Positions 32,522-42,700 of a DNA stretch of 46,342 bases are shown one piece after another. Numbering within the stretch: the stretch's first letter is position 1; each line of letters opens with the position of its first letter. The stretch is taken from the NCBI GenBank assembly GCA_023264635.1, contig JAHFLT010000008.1, positions 1 through 46,342 of the forward strand, read 5' to 3'. The notes beneath the pieces are model-generated. The model was not told the origin of the DNA, did not search any database, and worked only from the letters and a program-made list of their open reading frames with translations. The translations under genes and the position numbers were made by a program. This DNA comes from Candidatus Woesearchaeota archaeon. GTDB lineage: Archaea; Nanobdellota; Nanobdellia; Woesearchaeales; JAGVYF01.

Positions 32522-32533
32522 GATATATAAAAA
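32522..32533. promoter_or_regulatory. TATA element upstream of the P-loop kinase
   Basis: GATATATAAAAA, centred 27 bases before the ATG at 32554. Read on the minus strand it would start a transcript near 32500, at the edge of the structured RNA region. Confidence 0.55.
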
Positions 32534-32553
32534 CATTGCGCTCATGGAAGCGC

Positions 32554-33105
32554 ATGATTCTTGGTGTCACGGGCACAAATGCAAGTGGTAAAGGTGTCTT
32601 ATGCTCAATCCTGAAAGAGTTGCATGGCTTTACTATCTTGTCACTGGCAGACATTCTCCGAGAAGAAGCATCCTCCAGAGGTATTGAACCATCGACTAAT
32701 AATCTTATTGCGTTAGGTAACGAATTTCGGGAAAAGTATGGAGCAGCTGTACTGGCCAAGCTTATCAAAAAACGTCTTCCTGATGGAGATGTTGTCATAG
32801 ATTCTATCAGGAATCCAGTTGAAGTAGAAGAGCTTCGCAAAATCCCTGGTTTTTTCTTTATAGCAATAGATGCGCCACAGAAATTACGGTATGAAAGAGA
32901 ACATAGCAGAGGAAGGGTAGGGAATGTAAAATCATTTGATGACTGGTTGTCCATTGAAAAATTAGAGGATGAGGAGAATCCACTCCACCTGCAGGTACAT
33001 GAATGTATGAAACTTGCTGATTATACCATTGTGAACAATGGAAATAAAGACCAACTCATTTTACAAACAGGGAAAATGCTGCAAGCAATTAAAGAAAAAC
33101 AATGA
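32554..33105 (+). CDS. P-loop nucleotide/dephospho-CoA kinase-like protein (UPF0200-like)
   Basis: 183 aa from the ATG at 32554; the frame stays open up to 32416 but the TATA box and the N-terminus MILGVTGTNASGKG set the start. Walker A is GTNASGKG at about 7-14. DVVIDSIRNPVEVEELR resembles the second motif of the archaeal UPF0200 / dephospho-CoA-kinase-like P-loop family, and FFIAIDAPQKLRYEREHSRGR its LID part. The substrate is unknown. Ends overlap with the convergent DUF167 gene by 17 bases. Confidence 0.75.
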   Translation: MILGVTGTNASGKGVLCSILKELHGFTILSLADILREEASSRGIEPSTNNLIALGNEFREKYGAAVLAKLIKKRLPDGDVVIDSIRNPVEVEELRKIPGFFFIAIDAPQKLRYEREHSRGRVGNVKSFDDWLSIEKLEDEENPLHLQVHECMKLADYTIVNNGNKDQLILQTGKMLQAIKEKQ

Positions 33106-33322
33106 TCTTGTCACGTGAATGGTACCCACTCTTTATGCGGACTCCCCTTTTTGTCAGCTTCTTCAGGTACTTGCACAGCCTAATGTTTGCTTTTCCTTTT
33201 TCAGGTGGTGCATTAATCGTAATGTAAAGAATCCCATTCTCAAATTTATGTATCTCATCCTTGGTTGATGGAATAATGTGTATACGTAGCTCATTGTTTT
33301 TTACATAGGATGTGATGTCCAT
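33089..33322 (-). CDS. DUF167/YggU family protein
   Basis: 77 aa starting at MDITSYVKN (33322); a longer frame to 33379 would overlap the divergent gene. INAPPEKGKANIRLCKYL and GYHSRDKIIVFL are the family signature (A-P-x-x-G-K-A-N ... G-x-x-S-R-x-K). Fold known from structural genomics, function not known. TATA box 26 bases upstream; shares it with the divergent HAD gene. Confidence 0.85.
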   Translation of the reverse strand: MDITSYVKNNELRIHIIPSTKDEIHKFENGILYITINAPPEKGKANIRLCKYLKKLTKRGVRIKSGYHSRDKIIVFL

Positions 33323-33342
33323 TAGGAGGTGATTCTTCCAAA

Positions 33343-33353
33343 GCTTTTTATAG
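33343..33353. promoter_or_regulatory. Bidirectional TATA element (DUF167 / HAD gene)
   Basis: GCTTTTTATAG: about 26 bases from the minus ATG at 33322 and about 30 from the plus ATG at 33378. Start-to-start distance is 56 bases. Confidence 0.6.
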
Positions 33354-33377
33354 CCTTCTCCCTCTTCTTTGCTTTCC

Positions 33378-34019
33378 ATGAAACCTATGGGGAGTATAGA
33401 TCTGGATGGTGTGCTGTGTACATTCTTGCCAGCATTTCTCGAAGAAGTAAACTCCCTCTACAATCTTTTCTTAATGGAAGAAGATGTTGTTGAGTATGAT
33501 TTTGTAAAACTTGGGTTACGTCGTGATCAGATATACACTGCATTCGATAGCATGTTAGAGAAGAAAGCATACGAGAGCTTACCAATAGTAGATGATGCGC
33601 TTTCCGCAGTTTATTCCCTTTCGGAGGCTTACAATCTCATGATAAGTACTTCCCGAGACGAATCAACAAAAGCCCAAACCGATGCATGGTTACAAAAACA
33701 GTTTCCCAAAGTTTTTACTCCTGTCGTATTCAATGGTAATAACAAAAGGCACATCATGCAAGCACATTCATGTCTTTTTCATGTTGATGACTATGCCGAG
33801 CACATTAGTAGCATAGAAGGAACAGACACACTCCCCGTGCTCTACACAAGACGATATAATAAGAAGTATATTACTCACTTAACCTATGGGCAATCAGATA
33901 TCCATATACACCTTTTAGATTATTACTGCAAGCACAAAGGCTGGCCTTCTGTGCGCGTTCAGTCATGGAAAGAATGCGTCACACTTTTACTCGAATTCGC
34001 TGCGGTTCATCCGAAATAA
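33378..34019 (+). CDS. HAD-superfamily phosphatase, 5'-nucleotidase (NT5C)-like
   Basis: 213 aa. Catalytic motif DLDGVLC (nucleophile and acid/base aspartates near residues 8-10), motif II threonine/serine in MISTSRDE, the lysine region around NKRHIM, and motif [11 protein letters not shown]. The arrangement fits the 5'(3')-deoxyribonucleotidase type C family, which removes phosphate from dNMPs; with thymidylate kinase nearby this would fit nucleotide metabolism. Possible start codons are ATG at 33378 and 33387; the TATA box favours 33378. Overlaps the end of cdc48 by 13 bases. Confidence 0.8.
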   Translation: MKPMGSIDLDGVLCTFLPAFLEEVNSLYNLFLMEEDVVEYDFVKLGLRRDQIYTAFDSMLEKKAYESLPIVDDALSAVYSLSEAYNLMISTSRDESTKAQTDAWLQKQFPKVFTPVVFNGNNKRHIMQAHSCLFHVDDYAEHISSIEGTDTLPVLYTRRYNKKYITHLTYGQSDIHIHLLDYYCKHKGWPSVRVQSWKECVTLLLEFAAVHPK

Positions 34020-36286
34020 TGCGGCTTCTCTTCTTTCATCTGTTTTGCTTTTGCAGCTTTGAATTGTCTTAATAGCTCACGGTACATGTTGGCTATATCC
34101 GGGGTTACCGATGGACCCACTGTTTCCAGAGCAGCTTTGAAATCATCCATCTCTACATCCTTTGTCTTGATATTCTTGCGCAATGCATGGATTGCGGCCT
34201 CACGGCATATGGCTTCCATGTCTGCGCCCACATACCCATCTGCCAAGTCCGCCAGTTCTTCAAGCTTAACATTATTGAGCGGCATATCCTTGGTATGCAC
34301 CTTCAATATCTGAATGCGTGCTTCTTTGCTTGGCACATCTACCAGAATGATTCTGTCACATCTTCCTGGTCTGAGCAGTGCCGGGTCAACGATATCTGGC
34401 CTGTTTGTGGCTGCAATTATCACAACGTCATGCAACTCTTCCAGGCCATCTATTTCAGTCAGCAATTGGTTGACAACACGCTCACTGACATGTGCATCGC
34501 TACTCGCCCCTCTCCTCGGAGCTAAACTGTCAATCTCATCAAAAAATATAATGGTTGGAGCTGTCTGACGTGCTTTTTCAAACACCTTGCGTACAGCTTT
34601 TTCACTCTCGCCCACCCATTTTGAAAGAAGCTCTGGTCCCTTTACAGAAATAAAATTAGCTTCACTCTCTGTAGCCACTGCCTTAGCAAGCAGTGTCTTA
34701 CCAGTCCCGGGAGCTCCATACAAAAGGATTCCTCTGGGAGGCCTAACCCCAAGCCGCTTGAATGCATCGGGATACTTGAGCGGCCATTCAACAGCTTCTT
34801 TGAGTTCTTGTTTTACGTTTTCCAAGCCACCTATCTCTTCCCATCTAACTGTTGGCACTTCAACAAGTACCTCACGCATAGCACTAGGACGGACCACTTT
34901 TAGTGCATTCATGAAATCACGCTGTGTAATCCTAAGTTGTTCAAGTACATCCTTTGGAATTGCTTCCTCTTCTCGGAGTTTTAATTCCGGCAGAATGCGC
35001 CGCAGGACAATCATCGCAGCTTCCTTACATAAAGCACTCACATCCGCGCCTACAAATCCATGTACCATATCAGCGATCTTCTTCAGGTTGACACTCTTAT
35101 CCAGAGGCATGTTACGCGTGTGGATTTTCAGAATGTTCAAACGACCTTCTTTGCCAGGTACTCCTATCTCAATTTCCCTGTCAAAGCGTCCAGGACGGCG
35201 TAATGCCGGGTCAAGTGCATTTGGTCTATTGGAAGCAGCAATGACAACAACTTTTCCCCTGCTCTTTAATCCGTCCATCAGGGCAAGCAACTGTGCAACG
35301 ACACGTCTTTCCACTTCACCAACCACTTCTTCCCGTTTCGCGGCAATCGCATCTATCTCATCTATGAAAATAATGGATGGGGCATTCTTTTCAGCTTCCT
35401 CAAATTTCTTTCTTAAATTTTCTTCCGACTGTCCATAAAATTTGGACATTATCTCCGGGCCATTAATCAAGAGAAAGTTGGAGTTGCTCTCATTTGCCAC
35501 TGCTTTTGCCAGCAGCGTCTTTCCCGTACCTGGGGGACCGTGCAAGAGAACTCCTTTTGGCGGTTCTACACCTAAACGCTCAAACACCTCAGGATGCTTT
35601 AATGGAAGCTCTACCATTTCCCTAATCTTTTTGATTTCTTCGTCTAATCCACCGATATCTTCGTAATTCACTTCAGGGAGAGCTTCTTCCTTTACTTCGA
35701 TTGCCTCAGGATTCAAGACAACTTCAGTTGCATCAGTGATGATCACAGCTTGCTTAGGATTAGTATCAGCGATAACGAATTTAATGTCCCCAAAGCCAAG
35801 GCCAGCAAATTCCTCATCTAACATACTAAAAATATCCTCAAAAAATGGAGATTCCGTCATGGTATGGCGTCTCCTCCGTGTTCCTCCCAAAGAGACTATA
35901 TCTCCTTTGACCACAGCGCGGCCAAGAAGCCCATTCTTGAATGTGGTAGGGGATGCACGTACAATAACACCTTTTTTAGCAGGAGCAACAACGATACGCT
36001 TTGCTTCTTTCACCTCAACTTTTCTCACATCCACCATATCACCTAAACTAGTTCGTGCATTTTTTCTTATAAGTCCATCCATCCGTACAATAGGTAACCC
36101 AATATCGCTCGGGTATGCACGGTCAGCAATAGCAACAGTCTTTCTCTCCCCCTCAAGTTCAACGATATCACCTGCTCGTATCCCTACCTTCTGCATAAAA
36201 CTAGAATCAATTCTTACAATACCTTTATTGACATCATCCTGAACAGCTTCTACAACTTTGAGTTTTGTTTCTTTTTCTTCAGCCAT
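34007..36286 (-). CDS. cdc48: Cdc48/VCP AAA+ ATPase
   Basis: 759 aa, full length. Hexameric unfoldase that feeds proteins to the proteasome. N-domain (about 1-185, double-psi barrel plus second subdomain), D1 with Walker A GPPGTGKT (250-257) and Walker B IIFIDEID (305-312), D2 with Walker A GAPGTGKT (524-531) and Walker B IIFFDEID. Arginine fingers RRPGRFDR and LRPGRCDR are present. The C-terminus ends KPHYFG, an aromatic tail of the type that can dock to the proteasome, though not a strict HbYX end. The start is one base behind the stop of the small gene at 36288. Confidence 0.96.
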   Translation of the reverse strand: MAEEKETKLKVVEAVQDDVNKGIVRIDSSFMQKVGIRAGDIVELEGERKTVAIADRAYPSDIGLPIVRMDGLIRKNARTSLGDMVDVRKVEVKEAKRIVVAPAKKGVIVRASPTTFKNGLLGRAVVKGDIVSLGGTRRRRHTMTESPFFEDIFSMLDEEFAGLGFGDIKFVIADTNPKQAVIITDATEVVLNPEAIEVKEEALPEVNYEDIGGLDEEIKKIREMVELPLKHPEVFERLGVEPPKGVLLHGPPGTGKTLLAKAVANESNSNFLLINGPEIMSKFYGQSEENLRKKFEEAEKNAPSIIFIDEIDAIAAKREEVVGEVERRVVAQLLALMDGLKSRGKVVVIAASNRPNALDPALRRPGRFDREIEIGVPGKEGRLNILKIHTRNMPLDKSVNLKKIADMVHGFVGADVSALCKEAAMIVLRRILPELKLREEEAIPKDVLEQLRITQRDFMNALKVVRPSAMREVLVEVPTVRWEEIGGLENVKQELKEAVEWPLKYPDAFKRLGVRPPRGILLYGAPGTGKTLLAKAVATESEANFISVKGPELLSKWVGESEKAVRKVFEKARQTAPTIIFFDEIDSLAPRRGASSDAHVSERVVNQLLTEIDGLEELHDVVIIAATNRPDIVDPALLRPGRCDRIILVDVPSKEARIQILKVHTKDMPLNNVKLEELADLADGYVGADMEAICREAAIHALRKNIKTKDVEMDDFKAALETVGPSVTPDIANMYRELLRQFKAAKAKQMKEEKPHYFG

Positions 36287-36287
36287 T

Positions 36288-36488
36288 TTAGTCCTCCTTA
36301 CATAATTTTATCTGTTTCTTCTTAATAATGTGTTCTGCGAATTCTATTTTCTCAATAATGTTTTCTACTGTGCCAAGATATTTCACCACACGCTGGTGTG
36401 TATGGTCATCTTTACGCACTCCTTCAACTATGTAATAATACGCCTTAATGCCGTGACTGCGTTGGAATCTTTTAACGCGGATATACAT
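36288..36488 (-). CDS. Small protein resembling the N-terminus of IS1634-type transposases
   Basis: 66 aa from the ATG at 36488 (the longer frame to 36509 begins in the promoter). MYIRVKR...YYYIVEGVR...QRVVKYLG matches the short N-terminal domain of IS1634/IS4-type transposases, but the rest of a transposase is missing and no inverted repeats are seen. It ends two bases before cdc48 and so is co-transcribed with it; a TATA-like TTTAAAT at about 36516-36523 lies 31 bases upstream. Probably a domesticated DNA-binding-like protein rather than a mobile-element remnant. Confidence 0.65.
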   Translation of the reverse strand: MYIRVKRFQRSHGIKAYYYIVEGVRKDDHTHQRVVKYLGTVENIIEKIEFAEHIIKKKQIKLCKED

Positions 36489-36509
36489 GGTGAGCCGTAG
36501 GCACAACAA

Positions 36510-36708
36510 TCTTTTATTTAAATCTTTCTATGACAATTTTCAAATCTCACTACTACTTGGTTTAAACACCATTTAAGCAGTATTCTCTTGATATATCCAT
36601 CCGATAAATGTTCAAAGACCACTTCTACTCATTGCAAATCAGTTATGGTTCATTTTACACGTTCTCGTGTAGGCACACAATCAGCATAAAAAATTACCAA
36701 TTACCTAT
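36510..36708. other. Intergenic region before the giant surface-protein gene
   Basis: About 200 bases without a supported gene. It holds the promoter of 36288-36488, a short hairpin ACACG-TTCT-CGTGT (36657-36671 region) and the T-run for the giant gene. A 43-codon plus-strand frame at 36607 has no promoter at the right distance and overlaps the giant gene. Confidence 0.5.
36688..36693 (-). terminator. T-run after the giant surface-protein gene
   Basis: Six T on the minus strand, 16 bases after the stop at 36709. Confidence 0.45.
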
Positions 36709-39700
36709 TCACATACTCTTCTTCACATACTCTAAGTGATGGTCCAACAATTTTTCTACAATGTCATCCTCCCACTCCTCACGCAACTTCGCCTTAAGTT
36801 CATGAATAGAGGCACCTTTTTCTATGTCCTCTTTTATCTTTGTGCATACCTCCTTGAGTTTCTTTTTGATGCATTTGGCCATATCAAGCATTACGTTTGC
36901 CGGGATATTATATCGTGAGAGCACAGATTCATAATTCCCTTTTCGTAAGATTGCGATGATGCATTGTTTTATGCACTCAGTATTCCTTTGGTTTATCTGG
37001 GAGCGTATCTTTTCAACAATGTCTTCTGGTAATTTCGTTTTGATATATTTTTTATCTCCATTAATACTCGTTTTCCATAGTTGTTCGTATATGCTTGCTA
37101 TTTTATCCATCTCTTCTGCAACAATCTGCATGACTAATTCCTTGTTCCAACCAGCGTGTACGAATTCATGGATTATCTGGTTTGGCTTGTAACCATTTGT
37201 CAATGCATCAACTACACGGTAAGTGACAGCCAGACAGAAGTCTTTGTAAGGTTCTAATGTTTTATTCACCATTTTTCTGGAAAGACCAACATCAATCAAT
37301 GTTCTGCAGATTTCCCTGTCATCTACTCCACCTTTTACCGCTGCCCGAACAAATTCATCTACTTGTGTAACAAATGTATCGTACTTCCTGAGTTTCTTAG
37401 TAATGTAAGGTAACTGTAGTCCACTCTTGAGGAGCATGAGCTTGATTTGCCATAAGGGTTTCCCATGCGTAATGGCATAGGTAAGAGGTCTATTCCTTAT
37501 ACTCGTAATTATCTCCTGAATTGTATTATGGTATGCTTGCACAAATGAGTGATATGTATCTGTAAAAGTGTACCAAGTGCTTAAAAATGTGGAAATTACC
37601 GTATGGATGAGATGATGATACTTCTTCTTTAGAGCATGTTCTACATTAGTTATCACAGTGCCGATTAATTCCATTCTATAATAGTACCATTCACGTAATG
37701 CACTCACTCTGTTTACAAGTCCACTAACGTTTTCGTATATCTCTCCACGATACCTCTCTTCTGAAATAAACAATCTGTTTACTCTCATTGTTACTTTTTT
37801 CTTACCAATACGCACAATAGGTGTATATGTCTTGATAGAGAATACTCGTTGTATTGTTTCATACCAATAATTGAATAGTGGAGGCCATCTCTTCGTAATA
37901 TTCTCTATAAATCTCTTCCTGACAATCCTCTGGTACGCTACATACCCTCCCAATACTGTGGCAAGAATAAGGATGGCTACAAGAAGATTATAGAACGCTA
38001 CTTCTATTGGTCTTTTGACTATGACTGGTTTTACTTCTACCAATTGTGGGAGAACTGGTTTTTCTATCCACTGGCATGTTTCTGTTTCCACACGCTGCAA
38101 TATGCTCAGGTCACATTTGCTATCGTCAGTACAAATCCGCATCCGATTACCTGTTTCATTGTATTGTCCCCATTCGCTGCATACCCAATTTTCAGTACAT
38201 GCGGTTGCACCACCACTTATTGTTTTCAGCCAGCCTTTCTTTTTGGTTGTCACGGTGGCTGTGGGAGTTTCTGTTGTTGGGCATTTGCCGCAGTCAAACT
38301 CACAGTTTGAACACATCTCTCCTTCATCACATGAATTATCACCACAGTACGGAGCATATGGAGAAGGACCTATGCCAAGTCCGGGGTCATGCGGTTTGAT
38401 ACTCGTATTAACATAAATCAATCCTTTTGGTAAGTGCTGCCAGACAATCCATGCTGTGTCATTATTACATCTCCCCTCAGTAAAGTTCCAGTCAGCGCAT
38501 TTGAATACTTTATATCTCGGTCCTGAACAAACATATCCCAACTCAATAGTCATTTCAGTAAAGTTGGCAATCGGTTCAATGCCGACAATAGATTCGAATT
38601 TCGTGAAATTGGATGCATTGACCGGCACTTGTTGCAGTCTCGCAAATTGGCTGATATTGACATAGCCTCCTTTTGCACCAGTACCTGAGATAGAAACACG
38701 TGCTATTGCGGGGATTGGTTGTGCTTGTGCCACTGGTTCAGCTGCAGCAGCTGCGACAGCCACAGGCGCAGCAGCTTCTCCTGGGCCGGCAGTAGGTGCT
38801 TGTGCTGCTGGGCCAGCTTCACCTGCTGCTTTTGATTCTCCTCCAGCACCAGCTCCGCCACCTGTTGTACCTCCAGAAGCACCTCCAGCTTCTGCTGCAG
38901 TACTCACTTCAACAGTTATCTGGCTTGTTATCGTTTCAAAGCCATCGCTTACTCGAAGTGTTACGGTATCAGAACCAGCAGCACTTGCTGTTAATGTTAC
39001 TATTCCACCACTAACGGTAGCAGTAACTAATCCTGTTGTTGATGCAGTGAAAGAGAGTGTGTCTCCATCCTCATCACTGAATCTTGAAAGAAGGTTGACT
39101 GTCGTACTCGATTTTGCTTTGAAGAATTGTGCTGGCACACTACCTGTAGGTGGAACATTAATGATGAATGCGAAGATATCTGATGAGTTCCAGTTGTTGC
39201 TTGTGTCATTAGCATATACTCTCCAACCTACTCTTGAACCATGCGTTGCATTGATTCTTGTTACGTTCACAGAATTATTTGTTGTTCCGCTAAATCTCTC
39301 AAAGGAAGTATTAACAAACTGTCCTGAGTTATTTATACTAAAGATGAAACCTGATAAGCCAACGGTATCTGTCCATGTTAGATTGAATAAAGCAGTATCA
39401 TTATTTTTTATGCTTGTAAAGTTTGTTATGTTGTTGCTCCAGCCTGGTGGTTGGTTGTCTGCTACGGTAAATGAGAATATTGAGGATGAGTTCCAGTTAT
39501 TGGTGGTATCATTTGCATAAAATCTCCAGCCAACTACTGAACCGGGGACAGCATTAATACGTGTTAGATTAGTAGAAACATTTTGCGCTCCTGAAAATCG
39601 TTGGAAGGTACTATTGACAAAAGTGCCGGAATCATTGATGCTGAAGATAAATCCAGACAAGCCGACATTATCTGTCCATGTGACGTTGAACAGTCCATTG

Positions 39701-42700
39701 GCTCCTTCACTGATTGTTGTGAAATTAGTGGCGTTATTACTCCATTGCGGAGCTTCTCCTGTTATGGTGAAGGAGAATGTGTTAGTTGAGTTCCAGTTGT
39801 TAGTCGTGTCATTAGCATAGATTCTCCACCCAATGACTTCCCCACTTCTTTTTGTGTTGTTGATAGTGTACGCAACACTGCTGACATTGTTTGTGCCAGT
39901 GAGTGATGTAAAGCTTCTGTTGACAAAGAGCCCAGAGTCATTAATGCTGAATATAAATCCAGACAAGCCGACATTATCTGTCCATGTGACGTTGAACAGT
40001 CCATTGGCTCCTTCACTGATTGTTGTGAAATTAGTGGCGTTATTGATCCATTGTGGAGCTTCTCCTGTTATGGTGAAGGAGAATGTATTAGTTGAGTTCC
40101 AGTTGTTAGTCGTGTCATTAGCATAGATTCTCCACCCAATGACTTCTCCACTTCTTTTTGTGTTGTTGATAGTGTATGCAACACTGCTGACATTGTTTGT
40201 GCCAGTGAGTGATGTAAAGCTTCTGTTGACAAAGAGCCCAGAGTCATTAATGCTGAATATAAATCCAGACAAGCCGACATTATCTGTCCATGTGACGTTG
40301 AACAGTCCATTGGCTCCTTCACTGATTGTTGTGAAGTTAGTGGCGTTATTACTCCATTGCGGAGGGGTCCCGTCACTTACACCACGTGCTTGGGAATTAC
40401 TCGTTATACCAAACTCTCTCCCATCAAATGGCTCAATTCTAAACATAAGGTTACTGCCATTCCCATACACAGAATTATCCAATCCAAACAATGGGAAGTT
40501 TCTCAGGAAAGATTGATTAATTTCTTCTGAAGTTAATGCTCTATCATAAATCGCAACTTCATCTATCGTTCCATTAAAGAGGAACGCGTTTGCAATACGT
40601 GTGGAATTACCTATACTAATAGTAGGAGCAATTACAGAGATGATGTCTCCTCTCACTAGCTGTCTTCCCGTAAGAGTACCGTTGACGTATATAAGGAGAT
40701 CAGTTCCATTGTAGGTTCCAACGATATGGGTCAATGTTCTATTTGGAATGATTGTACTAAAGACGCTGTTCGGATCAGTCACATTATGAATCAAGAATGT
40801 AGCAGAGCCATTGCTCGAGAGGAATAATTCGTAGGCTCTCTGCGTACCATTACCTACCGCAAGAATTCTTCTATTGCCATAATCATTTGTGCTTATCCAT
40901 GCTTCGACTGTTATGTTCCCTGAAAGATTAAGGTTTCTCGCTCCAATGGTAAGGACATTTTGATCAACACCATTGAATGTTCCAGCAGGCGTTCCATATT
41001 GACCATTTGTTGTAAAGCCAAGCGTTCCTGTCAGATCATTCTTCCCAAATGCATCTTTTATTGTACTTCCACTATTCTCATTGAAGTGCCACATTGATAC
41101 GGGCTTGTCGGGAGCTGGTGTGCCCACCTCTGCTTTGTCTAATGCGCCGTAATCCATCATATTATACAAGTTTGCTATCTCAAATGGTGACAGTGTCCTG
41201 TTGTAGATACGGACTTCGTCTATTGTGCCATTGAAGTTGTAAGCACTTTGTGTTGTTAGGGTGTTTCCTGCTGCACCAATTGTCAACGATGCTGTTCCAT
41301 CTACTATGTTGTCAGGATTACCAGCTGTTTGAGAACTGTCGATGGCATTTGTTTCAAAGATGCCATTAAGGTATATGCTCGTTCTATTTTCTCTATTCGC
41401 AGTGCCATTGTAAACAACAATAATATGCGTCCAGACATCAGGTTGTATTTGGGTTGTTGTTGTAATCCATCTCTGCGCTACACCAGCACCAAGGTCCCCA
41501 TGCCATGCAAAAGTAACTGTCCCGGGTACTGATGAACCGCGCGTCCCCAAGAACCATTGTCGTTGGTCTTCCCCAACGAGACCATCTGCATATTTGCTAA
41601 TGAAAAACTGGTTTTGAGCAGTTGTACTTCTTCTTGGTTTAACCCAAAGTGAGATTGTAAAGTTTGCACCAGCTGCAGTAAATGTGTTATCGAGAACATC
41701 ACCAAAATGAATGGCATCATTGTTCTGAGTTCCGTTAAATGCAAATGCTCCTTTTGTGATACCTCCTCTAGAGAGATTTCCGGCGCCTGCGATAGAACCC
41801 GCATTGTTTCCAGTAGAATTATCTACTGCACTGCCATCTAATCTCCAATAGCCCACTAGTGTTTTATCCGTTAACCATACTTCACTCCCATTAACAAACC
41901 ACGTCCAGACTGAGCCGTTCTCCACATCATTATCTGCATCACTGTAGTTCCATGCGCCGGCTACATCCATTGCTGTTGTGGGACTATAAGGAGTGATGTT
42001 GACTAACGATACATTCGGTAATGTATTTCCCACAATAAACGTAAAGATACTCGTGCTATTCCAATTATTATTCGTGTCGTTAGCATAAACTCTCCACCCT
42101 ATAACCTCTCCTCTTCTCTTTGTACTGTTGATTGTCTTTGCCACGCTGGAAACATTTGTTGTACCACTAAATCGTACGGTTGTATCATTAACAAATAGTC
42201 CACTATCATTAATGCTGAAAATGTAACTTGACAACGCAGTCTCATCCGTCCATGTTACATTAAACAACCCATTCTCTCCTGCACGGATTGTAGTGAAATT
42301 GGTAACGTTGTTGCTCCAACCTGGTGGAGATATATCTGCACCAGCTGGTGAAGTGAAATTGAAGAGCCACGTTTCATTAATATCTCTAGATGAAATTCTA
42401 CCACCAAATAAAATAACCTGGTTAATTCTTCTGTCAAATGCCATTGCATGTGTTGCTACTCTTGGTGGAGAAATTTGTGCAGTTGTAAGATTAAACCAGG
42501 TGTTGCTACTTGTATTGTATCCATATGTGTTATTTCCATAATTTCCCGCTTGTGCTCCAAATACAATTATGAGTTTCGTATTTGAATCATATACTGCAGC
42601 ATGACCGTTATGGCCGGGTAGAGTATCTGGAACTATTCTAGGGCTCCATTGGTTGTTAGTAGCGTTATATACCCAAGTCTCATTGGTAGCGGATGCACCG

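Noticed and set aside
32328-32954. 208-codon minus-strand frame over the kinase gene and RNA region
   Set aside because: Ser/Lys-rich translation without family features, opposite to a clear P-loop kinase gene.
34587-35438. 283-codon plus-strand frame
   Set aside because: Mirror frame of cdc48, rich in Ser/Thr/Arg, which is typical of antisense translation of a conserved gene.
36607-36738. 43-codon plus-strand frame in the gap before the giant gene
   Set aside because: No promoter at leaderless distance, no Shine-Dalgarno, and its end overlaps the giant gene.
39640-40370. Repeat array as CRISPR or satellite
   Set aside because: The 306-base unit is coding, in frame and without spacers.
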